Origin: TMP-86 sp046347195
GTDB lineage: Bacteria; Pseudomonadota; Gammaproteobacteria; Steroidobacterales; Steroidobacteraceae
Length of the DNA stretch: 64,000 bases
Assembly (NCBI GenBank): GCA_046347195.1
Contig: JAXMGQ010000019.1
Span: 1-64,000, forward strand
Direction of reading: 5' to 3'
In this document: positions 1 through 11,996 of the stretch, piece after piece
Layout of the letters: each line of letters opens with the position of its first letter
Numbering within the stretch: position 1 is the first letter of the stretch
Program-made: the position numbers and the translations under genes
Notes under the pieces: model-generated
The model's database searches: none
What the model saw: the letters and a program-made list of their open reading frames with translations, nothing else
What the model was told of the DNA's origin: nothing

Positions 1-2015
<2,015 letters not shown>

Positions 2016-2051
2016 GGTGATACCGGCCTCGCTCGACTCTCGTGACAGCCG

Positions 2052-2080
2052 AAGTGGGGGTCGGGAGCCCCCAATTCAAC
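2052..2080 (-). promoter_or_regulatory. candidate sigma32 (heat-shock) promoter of clpB
   Basis: On the minus strand a GTTGAA box (2075-2080) is followed after 15 bases by CCCCACTT (2052-2059). The RpoH consensus is CTTGAA, a 13-17 base spacer and CCCCATNT. The predicted transcript start is about 30 bases upstream of the clpB start codon. clpB is a classic RpoH target, so position and gene agree. Confidence 0.6.
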
Positions 2081-2171
2081 GGGAAAAATCCCTTAACCAC
2101 CCTCCCCTTGAAAGCCGGCTTCCAGGTCCCATGCGCCCCGCGGTCCGCACCCTCGCGCGCGGCTTCGCGGG

Positions 2172-2987
2172 TCAGTCCGCGTGCGCGTGGGTGAGGGCGA
2201 TCAGCAGGATGCCGGCCGCGATCAGGCCCACCTGCGAGAGTGCCGTCCTGGCATCCGTACGCTGGTGCAGTCCCGGGATCAGGTCCGACATCGCCACGTA
2301 CAGCAGGCTCGCCACGGCCAGCGCCAGGGCATAGGGCAAGAGGTCCTGGGCCTGTCCCAGCGTGAAGTAGGCCACCCAGCCGCCCACCAGGGAGGCGAGG
2401 CTGGACAGGAGGTTCAGCCCCAGGGCGCGGGGCACCGAAAAGCCGCCCCTGAGGAAAATGGCGAAATCACCGACTTCCTGCGGGATCTCGTGCGCGATCA
2501 CGGCGATGGCGCTGGCCACGCCCAGGTTCGGGTTGGCGAGGAACGCCGCGCCGATGACCAATCCGTCGACGAAGTTGTGCAGCGAATCACCGATCAGCAC
2601 CAGCCAGGCCGAGGAGCGCGCACGCTTGGGCAGGATCGGGGAATGCTCGCCGCAATCGTGCCCATGGTCATGGCTGTGCCTCCACAGCACCAGCTTCTCC
2701 AGCACGAAGAACACGAGGATGCCTGCCACCAGCGCCGCACCCAGCTGGTGCAGCCGATGGCCTGCATGGACGATGGCGTGGGGCAGGAGCGCCAGGAGCG
2801 AGGCGCCGAGCAGCGCGCCGGTGGCGAAGCTGATCATGTGCGGCAGCAATCGCTCGCGCGCGGCCACCGGCAGCACCAGGAACAGCGACGCGGCCAGCAC
2901 CGACAGCAGGCCGCCGGCGATGGTGAACGCGGAGATCAGGGCGAGCGGCGACATGGACAGGGAGGGTAGCATTGCAAGGACGCTCAT
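2172..2987 (-). CDS. ZIP family divalent metal transporter
   Basis: Inner-membrane permease of the ZIP family, expected to import Zn2+ or a related divalent metal. The 271-residue product has about eight hydrophobic segments. It shows the two family signatures: HNFVDGLVIG in TM4 and HEIPQEVGDF in TM5, whose His/Asp/Glu residues line the metal site. A His-rich cytoplasmic loop (HSHDHGHDCGEH) lies between TM3 and TM4. The start ATG overlaps the expected pgeF stop by 4 bases (ATGA, 2984-2987), so translation is probably coupled. In many relatives pgeF is followed directly by clpB, so this gene looks like an addition to that operon. Substrate is not determinable from sequence. Confidence 0.9.
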   Translation of the reverse strand: MSVLAMLPSLSMSPLALISAFTIAGGLLSVLAASLFLVLPVAARERLLPHMISFATGALLGASLLALLPHAIVHAGHRLHQLGAALVAGILVFFVLEKLVLWRHSHDHGHDCGEHSPILPKRARSSAWLVLIGDSLHNFVDGLVIGAAFLANPNLGVASAIAVIAHEIPQEVGDFAIFLRGGFSVPRALGLNLLSSLASLVGGWVAYFTLGQAQDLLPYALALAVASLLYVAMSDLIPGLHQRTDARTALSQVGLIAAGILLIALTHAHAD

Positions 2988-3733
2988 CGGATCCAGATGA
3001 GCGTGGCCTGCCGTCCGGTCCGGCCATCGCGGCGATGGGAGAAGAAGCGGTGCGGGTCCGAGTGCGTGCACTCTGAGCCTCGCCTCGATGCGCGAGACGC
3101 CCAGCGCCTGCAGCCGCCGGCGCGCGAGCGCCTCGAGATCCGCCAGCCACTTCGCTCCGTGCGCGACGAAGGCCCCGCCCGCTCCCGCATCTCGGTCCAG
3201 CAACGCCTCGCGAACCTCCCCGCCCACCTCGAAACGCCGCGGACCGATGGCGGGGCCGAACCACGCCAGCAACCGGGACGGCTCGATGCGCATCGCCGCC
3301 ACCGTGGCTTCCAGCACCCCGGCGACCAGGCCACGCCAGCCGGCGTGCGCGGCCGCGACACAGGCACCGCGCTCCTCAGTGAACAACACCGGCAGGCAAT
3401 CCGCGGTCAGGATGGCGCAGACCACGCCCGGCCGGCGCGTCACGGCCGCATCGGCGGTGCCAGGCGATCCGCCGACGGAAGGATCGGGCATCGCATCGAG
3501 GTCCAGCACCCGGGTGCCATGCACCTGCGAAAGCCAGGCCGGCTCGGCCGGCAGCGCAAAGGCCTCGCGCAAGCGCTGACGATTGGCGGTGACGCTGGCC
3601 GGTTCATCACCGACATGGGCGCCCAGGTTCAGCGAGGCATAGGGACCGTGGCTGACCCCGCCCGTTCGCAGGGTCGACAGCGCCCGGATGGCATCGGGAG
3701 CGGGCCAGCCGGGACGGATTGCCGCAAGGCCGG

Positions 3734-3737
<4 letters not shown>
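2984..3737 (-). CDS. pgeF: peptidoglycan editing factor PgeF (YfiH, laccase-domain), apparent frameshift
   Basis: PgeF proteins are cytoplasmic multicopper-oxidase-like enzymes that keep L-Ala, rather than L-Ser, in the first stem position of peptidoglycan precursors. The metal-binding residues are present: His in SQVHGTRV, Cys in ADCLPVLF, His in AAHAGWRG. Up to LADLEALARRRLQALGVSRIE the frame starting at 3737 is a normal PgeF. The conserved ending (ECTHSD, then RFFSHRRDGRTGR and a tail ending TLIWIR) is encoded in a different frame that stops at 2984. The switch lies near 3075-3090 and equals one extra base. Without correction the first frame runs on into the ZIP gene as a 521-codon fusion. 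The start overlaps the rluD stop (ATGA). Confidence 0.85.
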
Positions 3738-4708
<971 letters not shown>

Positions 4709-4839
4709 TCGCGACTCGAAGCTTGCTGCGCGGTGCGGGCGGACCCTGCTGGCGCTGCCAGGGGCCCCTTGGGAGTGGGTCTGTCGATCATCGGGTATAC
4801 TGCCGCGCCACTGCGGGCGGCCATTGTAAGGAATCGACT

Positions 4840-5637
4840 GTGCGATCGGGAAACCTCATTCAGGCGGGCCGCGTCGTGTTGGCCGGGATGCTGGCGCTGG
4901 CGCTCGCCACCGGCTGCCGTTCGCACCGCGGCGAGGAGGCGAAGTCCACCCCCGAGATCCTCTACAAGCGCGCGCACGACAGCCTGGACAACCAGAGCTT
5001 CGAGGAAGCCATCAAGACCCTCGAGGCGCTGCAGTCGCGCTTCCCGTTCAGTGATCCTGCCCGGCAGGCCCGCCTCGACCTGATCTACGCCTACTACAAG
5101 ACGCATGCGACCGAGCAGGCGGTGGATGCCGCGGATACCTTCGTGCGCGAGAACCCCGCCAGTCCGCGCGTGGACTATGCCATGTACATGAAGGGGCTGG
5201 TCTACTTCGAGCGCCAGCCGAACTTCATCGAGCGCTATTTCAACGTCGACCTCTCCGAGCGGGCGCCGGTGGACTCGGCCAAGTCCTTCGAGGCCTTCAA
5301 CGCCCTGATCAAGCGCTACCCACACAGCGAATACGTCAACGATGCGCGCCAGCGCATGATCTACCTGCGAAACCGCCTGGCTGCCTACGAGCTGCGCGTC
5401 GCGCAGTACTACATGCGACGTGGCGCCTACGTGGGCGCGATGAACCGCGCCAAGTACGCCGTCGAGAACTACGACGGCGCCACCGCCATCGAGCCCTGCC
5501 TCGCCATCCTCATCCAGGCATACCGGGCGCTCAAGATGGAAGACCTCGCCGCCAACGCGGAGAAGGTCTACAAGGAGAACTTCCCGGCGGACATGCGGGC
5601 CATCCGCCGCAAGAAGCACTGGTGGAACATCTTCTGA
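4840..5637 (+). CDS. bamD: outer membrane assembly lipoprotein BamD
   Basis: TPR lipoprotein of the BAM complex that inserts beta-barrel proteins into the outer membrane. The chosen GTG start (4840) has a TAAGGA ribosome site 7 bases upstream and gives a signal peptide ending in a lipobox (LATGC, Cys near residue 25). A longer frame upstream exists but lacks a lipoprotein start. TPR repeats fill the rest: YKRAHDSL, SRFPFSD, a YAMYMKGL segment and IKRYPHSEY are typical BamD stretches. Length is 265 residues, normal for the family. A TATACT hexamer at 4796-4801 is a likely -10, without a clear -35. Confidence 0.96.
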   Translation: MRSGNLIQAGRVVLAGMLALALATGCRSHRGEEAKSTPEILYKRAHDSLDNQSFEEAIKTLEALQSRFPFSDPARQARLDLIYAYYKTHATEQAVDAADTFVRENPASPRVDYAMYMKGLVYFERQPNFIERYFNVDLSERAPVDSAKSFEAFNALIKRYPHSEYVNDARQRMIYLRNRLAAYELRVAQYYMRRGAYVGAMNRAKYAVENYDGATAIEPCLAILIQAYRALKMEDLAANAEKVYKENFPADMRAIRRKKHWWNIF

Positions 5638-5647
5638 CGATCCAGGT

Positions 5648-5665
5648 GCGGCGCTCCTGCGCCGC
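5648..5665. terminator. GC-rich hairpin between convergent genes
   Basis: A perfect 7-bp stem (GCGGCGC/GCGCCGC) with a TCCT loop lies 10 bases after the bamD stop and 18 before the end of the convergent TonB-N-like gene. There is no T-tract, so it is at best a weak or Rho-assisted terminator. Confidence 0.35.
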
Positions 5666-5682
5666 CCCCGCCTGACTCACCT

Positions 5683-6300
5683 TCAGGGCAATTCGCCCGC
5701 ATCTCGCGGCTTGCCCATGTCCCGGAACAGATCCCCTTGCGCCGGCATCCTGCCCAGCGCGCAGACGGGGAACGGGATGGGCAGTACCGCGATCGCGCAG
5801 CGATCATTCAGCCAGATGAGAGTACCGCCCGACTGGATGGGCTCCAGGCGATGGGTGTGGGCATGTGACCAGGCAAAGTGCTGCGGGGCGCGGGCGGGAG
5901 GCAGCTGCAGGTCGAGACGAGGCGCCAGGCCATTGGGCATGGCAGCTCCAGGTGTCGGCGGCGCCTGGACACTGCGTTCGCGCTCACGATCCCAGTCGAT
6001 GGGCGGCAAGGCCTGCGGTGCGCTGCTCGCCTCGGCGCTGGAACGCGGCGCCTCGGGGCTCCTGATCAGACGGCGCGCCTCGGGGCGCGATCCCGGCGCC
6101 GGCTGGAGGTTCGCTCGGGCTGGCTCGGGGACAGCGGCCGGCAGGTCGATGAGCAGGATCGGCGCCATGGTCGTGGCGCCAGCCCGGATGGCGATGCGCC
6201 AGGGCAGCAGCAGCAACAGCCCGTGGCAGCCGGCCACCACGAGCAGCGCGAGGACGCGCGGTCGGCTCAGTCCCGCGCCAACGTCCGATGCCATGCCCAC
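5683..6300 (-). CDS. hypothetical single-pass membrane protein, TonB-N-like
   Basis: Not recognised as a named family. The 205-residue product starts with a short basic stretch, one hydrophobic segment (about 15-36, LALLVVAGCHGLLLLLPW) and then a Pro/Ala/Arg-rich linker to about residue 120. This layout resembles the inner-membrane anchor and periplasmic arm of TonB-type proteins, but no TonB C-terminal domain is evident. The last 60 residues are more ordered and contain GGTLIWLNDRCAIAV and two Cys that could pair in the periplasm. The listed start is GTG; an ATG two codons in (6294) is equally possible. It follows nadE on the same strand after 56 bases and may share the sucCD-nadE transcript. 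Confidence 0.7.
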   Translation of the reverse strand: MGMASDVGAGLSRPRVLALLVVAGCHGLLLLLPWRIAIRAGATTMAPILLIDLPAAVPEPARANLQPAPGSRPEARRLIRSPEAPRSSAEASSAPQALPPIDWDRERERSVQAPPTPGAAMPNGLAPRLDLQLPPARAPQHFAWSHAHTHRLEPIQSGGTLIWLNDRCAIAVLPIPFPVCALGRMPAQGDLFRDMGKPRDAGELP

Positions 6301-6356
6301 CGGTACATCCCCATGACCAGGAGCGCGGGCATCATGCGGCCGAGCAACGCGCTGGC

Positions 6357-7994
6357 TCAGCGCGTCTTGTACCCGCTGGTGATGGGGTAGCGCCAGTCGC
6401 GCCCAAAGGCCCGCCGCGACACGCGCACGCCCGGTGGCGCCTGCCGGCGTTTGTACTCGTTGCGCTTGACCATCTCGAGCACCCGGCCGACGACGGCCCG
6501 GTCGAAGCCGCGCGCGCAGATCTGGTCCACGGACAGATCCTCCTCGATGAAGGCCTCGAGGATGGGGTCCATGACCTCGTAGGGGGGCAGGCTGTCGGTG
6601 TCCTTCTGGTCGGGCCGCAGTTCAGCCGAAGGAGGACGATCGATGACCCGCTCCGGGATGACGACGCCGCGGGCATTGCGCCAGCGCGCGAGGCGGTACA
6701 CCAGCATCTTGCTGCAGTCCTTGATCGGTGCAAAGCCACCGGCCATATCGCCATACAGCGTCGCGAAGCCCACGGCCATCTCGCTCTTGTTGCCGGTGGT
6801 GAGCAACATCCGGCCGGTCTTGTTGGAGATGCCCATGAGCAGGATGCCGCGGCAGCGCGCCTGGATGTTCTCCTCGGTGGTGTCGGGCTTGTAGCCGGCG
6901 AACTCGTCCTTCAGGGCGAGCAGCACCGACTCGAACATGCCCTCGATGGAGATCTCGCTGTGCTCGACGCCGAGGATCCTGGCCTGCTTCGCCGCGTCCT
7001 CCTTGCTCATCTGCGAGGTGTAGCGCGAGGGCATGGCAACACTGTGCACGCGCTTGCGGCCCAGCGCATCCACCGCGATGCACAGCGTCAGCGCGGAGTC
7101 GATGCCCCCCGAGAGCCCGATCACCACGCCAGGGAAGCGGTGTTTCTCCACGTAGTCGCGCGTACCGAGCACCAGCGCCGAGTAGACGCTCTCTTCCTCA
7201 GCAAAGTGCGGACTCACCTTGCCCGCCGGAATCTGCACCGCGCCGTTCTCCAGCCGGAGGTCGATCGGGAACATGCCTTCCTCGAAGGCCGGCGCGCGAT
7301 GGGTGACCGTCGCGTTCGCATCCATGGCGAAGGAGTTGCCATCGAACACCAGCTCGTCCTGGCCGCCGACGAGGTTGCAGAACAGCACCGGCAAGCGCGC
7401 CTCGCGGACGCGCTCGCGCACCACGTTGACCTCGCGCTGCTGCTGCTTGTTGAGCTCGTAGGGCGAGGCGTTGATGACCGCGAGGACCTGCGCGCCGGCG
7501 GCGCGCGCCTGCAGGGCGGGCTCCTTTTCCCAGACGTCCTCGCAAACCAGGATCCCGACCTTGACGCCCTTGATGTCCACCACCGTGGGTTCGGTTCCCG
7601 GCGTGAAGTAGCGCTTCTCATCGAACACACGGTAATTGGGCAGGCAGGCCTTGCGGTGGTTGCCGATGATCTCGCCATCGCGGATCACGGCGGCGGCGTT
7701 GTAGATCAGCGAGCCCGAATACTCCGGGTAGCCCACCACCAGGGTGATGCCGCGCACTTCGCGACGCAGCCGCTCCAGCGATCGCGACACCTGGGTGCGC
7801 ATGCCGGCGTGGAACAAGAGGTCCTCGGGCGGATAGCCGCTGACGGCCAGTTCCGGCAGCAGCACGAAATCGGCCTTGTGCTTCGACCGCGCGGTATCCG
7901 CCGCCTCGATGATGCGCGAGGTGTTGCCATCGACGTCACCGACGCTCAGGTTGAGCTGCGCCATGACGCCGCGCAGCTCGACGGTGGCGCTCAC
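6357..7994 (-). CDS. nadE: glutamine-dependent NAD+ synthetase
   Basis: Last step of NAD biosynthesis: amidates deamido-NAD+ using glutamine nitrogen. The 545-residue protein has an N-terminal nitrilase-type glutaminase domain (about 7-255) with the Glu-Lys-Cys triad visible in LLPELAVSG, HRKACLPNY and LVCEDVWE. The C-terminal ATP-pyrophosphatase domain carries the P-loop SGGIDSAL near 288. TTGNKSE and the YPITSGYK end are family-typical. It is 12 bases downstream of sucD on the same strand, so it likely belongs to the sucCD operon, an uncommon but plausible pairing of TCA cycle and NAD supply. Confidence 0.96.
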   Translation of the reverse strand: MSATVELRGVMAQLNLSVGDVDGNTSRIIEAADTARSKHKADFVLLPELAVSGYPPEDLLFHAGMRTQVSRSLERLRREVRGITLVVGYPEYSGSLIYNAAAVIRDGEIIGNHRKACLPNYRVFDEKRYFTPGTEPTVVDIKGVKVGILVCEDVWEKEPALQARAAGAQVLAVINASPYELNKQQQREVNVVRERVREARLPVLFCNLVGGQDELVFDGNSFAMDANATVTHRAPAFEEGMFPIDLRLENGAVQIPAGKVSPHFAEEESVYSALVLGTRDYVEKHRFPGVVIGLSGGIDSALTLCIAVDALGRKRVHSVAMPSRYTSQMSKEDAAKQARILGVEHSEISIEGMFESVLLALKDEFAGYKPDTTEENIQARCRGILLMGISNKTGRMLLTTGNKSEMAVGFATLYGDMAGGFAPIKDCSKMLVYRLARWRNARGVVIPERVIDRPPSAELRPDQKDTDSLPPYEVMDPILEAFIEEDLSVDQICARGFDRAVVGRVLEMVKRNEYKRRQAPPGVRVSRRAFGRDWRYPITSGYKTR

Positions 7995-8006
7995 CGCAGG
8001 CTCCTG

Positions 8007-9083
8007 CTACTTCGGCCGGCGCGCGCTGCGCCGGGGCGGTGCGCGCCGGGCCACCGGCTTCGCTGCCGCGCGTCGCGCCTCGAGCCGGGCCGCCGTGCCA
8101 CGCCCGGCCTTCGCCTGGGGCTTCCCCTTGACCTTGGGCTTGGCCTTGACCTTGGGCTTGGGCTTGGCCTGCGCCGTGGACTTGGCCCTGGCCCGGGGCT
8201 TCGCACCGCCGCGGGTCTCGAGCCGCCGCCCGATGGCCGAGCCGAGTTCCGCCGGCGAACGCACCGTGGTGATGCCCGCCGCTTCCAGCGCCTCGAACTT
8301 GGCGGCCGCCGTGCCCTTGCCGCCCGCGACGATGGCGCCCGCGTGGCCCATGCGCTTGCCGGGCGGCGCGGCCACGCCCGCGATGTAGGCCACCACCGGC
8401 TTGCTGACGTGCTTCCTGATGTACGCCGCAGCCGCTTCCTCGTCGCTCCCGCCGATCTCCCCGACCATGACGATGCCGTCGGTCTGCGGATCCTGCTCGA
8501 ACAGTTCCAGCACGTCGATGAAGTTCATGCCGCGCACCGGGTCACCACCGATGCCCACGCAGGTGCTCTGCCCCAGTCCCTCGTTGGTGGTCTGGAACAC
8601 CGCTTCGTAGGTGAGCGTGCCCGAACGTGACACGATGCCGACGCGGCCCGGCTTGTGGATGAATCCCGGCATGATGCCGATCTTGCAGGCGCCGGGGGTG
8701 ATGATGCCGGGACAGTTCGGCCCGATGAGCCGTACCGGCCGGCCGGCGAGCGCGGCCTTGACCTTCACCATGTCGTTCACCGGGATGCCCTCGGTGATGC
8801 ACACCACGAGCTCCACGCCCGCATCGGCGGCCTCGAGGATGGCATCGGCGGCGAACGGCGCCGGCACGTAGATCATGCTGACACTGGCGCCGGTCTTCGC
8901 CACCGCTTCCTGTGCGGTGTCGAACACCGGCAGGCCCAGGTGCTTCTCCCCGCCGCGTCCCGGCGTGACGCCGCCCACCACCTTGGTGCCATAGGCGATG
9001 CACTGCTCGGAGTGGAAGGTGCCCTGCTTGCCCGTGAACCCCTGGCAGATGACCCGGGTTTTCCTGTCGACCAGAATGCTCAT
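8007..9083 (-). CDS. sucD: succinyl-CoA ligase alpha subunit with a basic C-terminal tail
   Basis: With SucC it converts succinyl-CoA to succinate in the TCA cycle, making ATP or GTP. The CoA-binding N-terminal domain and the ligase domain with the phosphorylated His (GHAGAIVAGGKGTA) are intact. The catalytic part ends near residue 288, the usual family length. About 70 extra residues follow, almost entirely Lys, Arg, Ala and Pro in KPK/AKP-type units, like histone H1 or AlgP tails. The stop codon is clean and there is no frameshift inside the catalytic part. The start overlaps the sucC stop (ATGA). Confidence 0.96.
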   Translation of the reverse strand: MSILVDRKTRVICQGFTGKQGTFHSEQCIAYGTKVVGGVTPGRGGEKHLGLPVFDTAQEAVAKTGASVSMIYVPAPFAADAILEAADAGVELVVCITEGIPVNDMVKVKAALAGRPVRLIGPNCPGIITPGACKIGIMPGFIHKPGRVGIVSRSGTLTYEAVFQTTNEGLGQSTCVGIGGDPVRGMNFIDVLELFEQDPQTDGIVMVGEIGGSDEEAAAAYIRKHVSKPVVAYIAGVAAPPGKRMGHAGAIVAGGKGTAAAKFEALEAAGITTVRSPAELGSAIGRRLETRGGAKPRARAKSTAQAKPKPKVKAKPKVKGKPQAKAGRGTAARLEARRAAAKPVARRAPPRRSARRPK

Positions 9084-10249
9084 CGCTTGCCTCCGGCCAG
9101 CTTCACGGCCTTGGTGGCCGCGTCGGTGAGATCGCTGGCGGCCGTAATGGCGAGCTTCGAGCCCGCGAGCAGTTCACGCGCCGCCGGGGCATTGGTGCCC
9201 TCGAGCCGCACGATCACCGGTATGTTCACGCCCACCTCCTTGACCGCGGCGATGATGCCCTCGGCGATCATGTCGCAGCGGACGATGCCGCCGAAGATGT
9301 TGATGAGGATGGCACTGACGTTCGAATTGGAGAGGATCAGCTTGAAGGCCGCCGCGACGCGCTCCTTGGTGGCGCCGCCGCCAACGTCCAGGAAGTTCGC
9401 CGGCTTGCCGCCATGCAGCTGGATGAGGTCCATGGTCGCCATGGCCAGGCCCGCGCCGTTCACCATGCAGGCGATGTTGCCATCGAGCGAGACGTAGTTG
9501 AGCTCATGCTCGGCGGCCCTGCGCTCCATCGCGTCTTCCTGCGTGGGATCGCGCCAGGCGGCCAGGTCCTTGTGGCGGAACAGCGCGTTGTCCTCGATGT
9601 TGATCTTGGCATCCAGCGCCACCAGCTTGCCCTCGCCCGTCACGATCAGCGGGTTGATCTCGACCAGGCTCGCATCCTGTTCCAGGTAGAGCTTGTACAG
9701 GGCCTGCGCGATGCGCCCGAACTGCGCCACCTGCTCGCCCTTCAGCCCCAGGCCGAAGGCGAGCTGCCGGCACTGGTAGTCCTGCAGGCCGGCCGCGGGA
9801 TGGATGTTGACGCGAATGATCTTCTCCGGCGAATGCTCGGCGACTTCCTCGATGTCCATGCCGCCGGCCGCGGAGGCCACGAAGGCGATGCGGCCCGCCT
9901 CGCGATTGAGCACGAGGCTCAGGTAGATCTCCCGCTCGATCTTCGAGCCCGTTTCCACGTACACCTGGTGTACGGGCAGCCCTTCAGGTCCCGTCTGGTG
10001 GGTAACGAGCGTGGTGCCGAGCATCGCCGTGGTCGCGGCGCGCACCGCCTCCAGGTCACGCGCGAGCTTCACGCCCCCCGCCTTGCCGCGCCCGCCGGCG
10101 TGCACCTGCGCCTTGACCACCCACAGGGAGCCGCCCAGGGCTTTCGCGGCCTCCACCGCGCCGTCGGCGCTGGAGGCCACCTGGCCCGACGGCACGGGGA
10201 TGGCATACCGCGCGAAGAGCTGCTTGGATTGATACTCGTGCAGATTCAT
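9080..10249 (-). CDS. sucC: succinyl-CoA ligase beta subunit
   Basis: ATP-grasp subunit of succinyl-CoA synthetase, supplying the nucleotide and succinate sites. The 389-residue product begins MNLHEYQSKQLFARYAIPVP, the standard opening, and this start is preceded by GAGG seven bases upstream. KAQVHAGGRGKAGGV is the nucleotide-binding signature, LVEINPLIVT binds metal, and NIFGGIVRCDMIA near 320 is strongly conserved. The reading frame is open far upstream of this ATG, but that part runs antisense to pilS and is not protein-like. It is divergent from pilS across about 90 bases. Confidence 0.97.
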   Translation of the reverse strand: MNLHEYQSKQLFARYAIPVPSGQVASSADGAVEAAKALGGSLWVVKAQVHAGGRGKAGGVKLARDLEAVRAATTAMLGTTLVTHQTGPEGLPVHQVYVETGSKIEREIYLSLVLNREAGRIAFVASAAGGMDIEEVAEHSPEKIIRVNIHPAAGLQDYQCRQLAFGLGLKGEQVAQFGRIAQALYKLYLEQDASLVEINPLIVTGEGKLVALDAKINIEDNALFRHKDLAAWRDPTQEDAMERRAAEHELNYVSLDGNIACMVNGAGLAMATMDLIQLHGGKPANFLDVGGGATKERVAAAFKLILSNSNVSAILINIFGGIVRCDMIAEGIIAAVKEVGVNIPVIVRLEGTNAPAARELLAGSKLAITAASDLTDAATKAVKLAGGKR

Positions 10250-10342
10250 GAAGGATCCTCGAGGCTGATTGGCTGCGTCAGGCGCGGTATTCTGAATTAA
10301 GCTCTGCGGTTGCGCAAAGCAGATCCCGATCGAGGTACCGCA

Positions 10343-11962
10343 TTGATCACCACCCCGGACGCCGGCGGGTCCTCCGCATCGCCTGCCCTGACCTGGCGGG
10401 TGCTGGGCGTGCTCAACCTGTACCGCGTGCTGGTCCCCGCCGTCCTCATCGGCGTGTACCGCCTCGGTGGCTCGCGCACCATCGGCGTCGAGTCCGCCAG
10501 CGCCTTCTTCACCTCCGCCGCGGTGTACCTGGCCTTCGGCTTCGTCTGCGTGCTGGTGGTCAAGCGCCGCGTGGGCCCCGCGTACTGGCAGGCCGTGCTG
10601 CAGGTGGGCCTGGACGTCGTGCTGCTGATGCTGGTGCTGCACGCCTGCGGCGGTGTCGCCAGCGGCTTCGGCCTGCTGCTGCTGGTGCCGGTCGGGGCCC
10701 TGGGCCTGCTGATCCAGCTGCGGTTCGCGCTGTTCTTCGCCGCGGTCACGGCGCTCCTGCTCCTGACCCACACCATCTGGCTGCAGCTCAACGGTCGTAC
10801 CGACATCGCCTCCTACGCCACGGCAGGGCTGCTCGGCGCGGTACTGCTCATCGTTTCCATCACCGCGAGCGTCCTGTCGACGCGCATGCGCGAGAGCGAA
10901 GCGCTGGTGCGGCAGAAGGATGTCGACCTCGCCAACCTCGCCGAGCTGTCGCAGTACATCGTCCAGCACCTGCGCGAGAGCCTGCTGGTCGTGGATGCGG
11001 ATGACCAGGTCCGGCTGATCAACGAGTCCGCGGCGCAGATCCTCGATGCCAACAAGGCCGTCCCGGGCGCCCTGCTCGGCGAGGTGTCCCCGCTGCTGCT
11101 GTACTCCCTGGCCACCTGGCGCCAGGGCGAGGGCATGACCGATGCGACGACCACCTTCGTCGCGGCCGACGGCGCCCGCATCATCCAGCCGCATTTCGCG
11201 CGCCTGGGGCAGCGCATGCCGGCGCCCACGCTGGTCTTCCTCGAGGACACGAGCCTCATGGCCGAGCGCGTGCAGCAGAGCAAGCTGGCGGCGCTGGGCC
11301 GGCTGTCGGCGAGCATCGCCCACGAGATCAGGAACCCGGTGGGTGCCATGAGCCACGCGGGCCAGCTCCTGGCGGAGAGCCCTGCCATCGGGCCGGAGGA
11401 GCGCCGGCTCACCGACATCATCCGCACCAATTCGGAGCGCGTCAGTTCCATCATCAACAACGTGCTGCAGCTCTCGCGCCGCGAGGCCACGCGCCTCGAG
11501 CGGCTCAACCTCGAGGACTGGCTGGAGGATTTCATCGCCGAGTTCGCCGAGACCATGCAGGTCGACCCCTCGCGGCTGGGCGTGCGCATCGCGGCCCAGA
11601 ACCTGGAGGTGCGCATCGATCCCAGCCACCTGCACCAGGTGGTCTGGAACCTGTGCGACAACGCGCTCAAGCATGCGCCCAGCGACAGCGTGGTGCCGGT
11701 GGAGATCGTGGTCGGGCGGCTCATACCGAGCGGCCGGCCGTACCTCGAGGTCAATGATCGCGGGCCGGGCATCGAGACGCAGTACGTAGAACGCATCTTC
11801 GAGCCCTTCTTCACCGCGGGCAAGGGCGGCACTGGCCTGGGCCTGTTCATCTCGCGCGAGCTGTGCCAGCTCAACCGCGCGATCCTCCTGTATGCGCCGC
11901 GCGCCGGTGGCGGCAGCACGTTTCGCGTGGTCTTCAGCGACCCGCAACGCTGGGAAGAGTGA
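10343..11962 (+). CDS. pilS: two-component sensor kinase PilS
   Basis: Inner-membrane histidine kinase that phosphorylates PilR to control pilin transcription. Six N-terminal membrane segments (about 20-190) precede a PAS-like region and a HisKA/HATPase module. The H-box is SIAHEIRNPVGA, followed by the N-box (LCDNALKH), DRGPGIE, FEPFFT and GGTGLGL. The start is a TTG at 10343, placed six bases after GAGGT; an upstream in-frame TTG at 10310 has no ribosome site. pilR follows after 34 bases, so the pair is co-transcribed. Confidence 0.94.
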   Translation: MITTPDAGGSSASPALTWRVLGVLNLYRVLVPAVLIGVYRLGGSRTIGVESASAFFTSAAVYLAFGFVCVLVVKRRVGPAYWQAVLQVGLDVVLLMLVLHACGGVASGFGLLLLVPVGALGLLIQLRFALFFAAVTALLLLTHTIWLQLNGRTDIASYATAGLLGAVLLIVSITASVLSTRMRESEALVRQKDVDLANLAELSQYIVQHLRESLLVVDADDQVRLINESAAQILDANKAVPGALLGEVSPLLLYSLATWRQGEGMTDATTTFVAADGARIIQPHFARLGQRMPAPTLVFLEDTSLMAERVQQSKLAALGRLSASIAHEIRNPVGAMSHAGQLLAESPAIGPEERRLTDIIRTNSERVSSIINNVLQLSRREATRLERLNLEDWLEDFIAEFAETMQVDPSRLGVRIAAQNLEVRIDPSHLHQVVWNLCDNALKHAPSDSVVPVEIVVGRLIPSGRPYLEVNDRGPGIETQYVERIFEPFFTAGKGGTGLGLFISRELCQLNRAILLYAPRAGGGSTFRVVFSDPQRWEE

Positions 11963-11996
11963 GCGCGATGCGCCCGCGCGCTAGAATCGCAGGCTT

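Noticed and set aside
6267..6336. Tiny frame reading MMPALLVMGMYRWAWHRTLARD upstream of the TonB-N-like gene
   Set aside because: No ribosome site and it overlaps a better-supported gene; could only be a leader peptide, which I cannot support.
6288..8630. 780-codon plus-strand frame antisense to nadE and sucD
   Set aside because: Long spurious frames are common in GC-rich DNA; the residue make-up is His/Arg/Asp/Leu-rich without motifs, whereas the minus strand encodes two recognised enzymes.
9080..11947. 955-codon minus-strand frame extending sucC far upstream
   Set aside because: The upstream 560 codons run antisense to pilS, are rich in Arg/Gln/Asp/Ala repeats and show no domain; sucC has a normal ATG and ribosome site at 10249.
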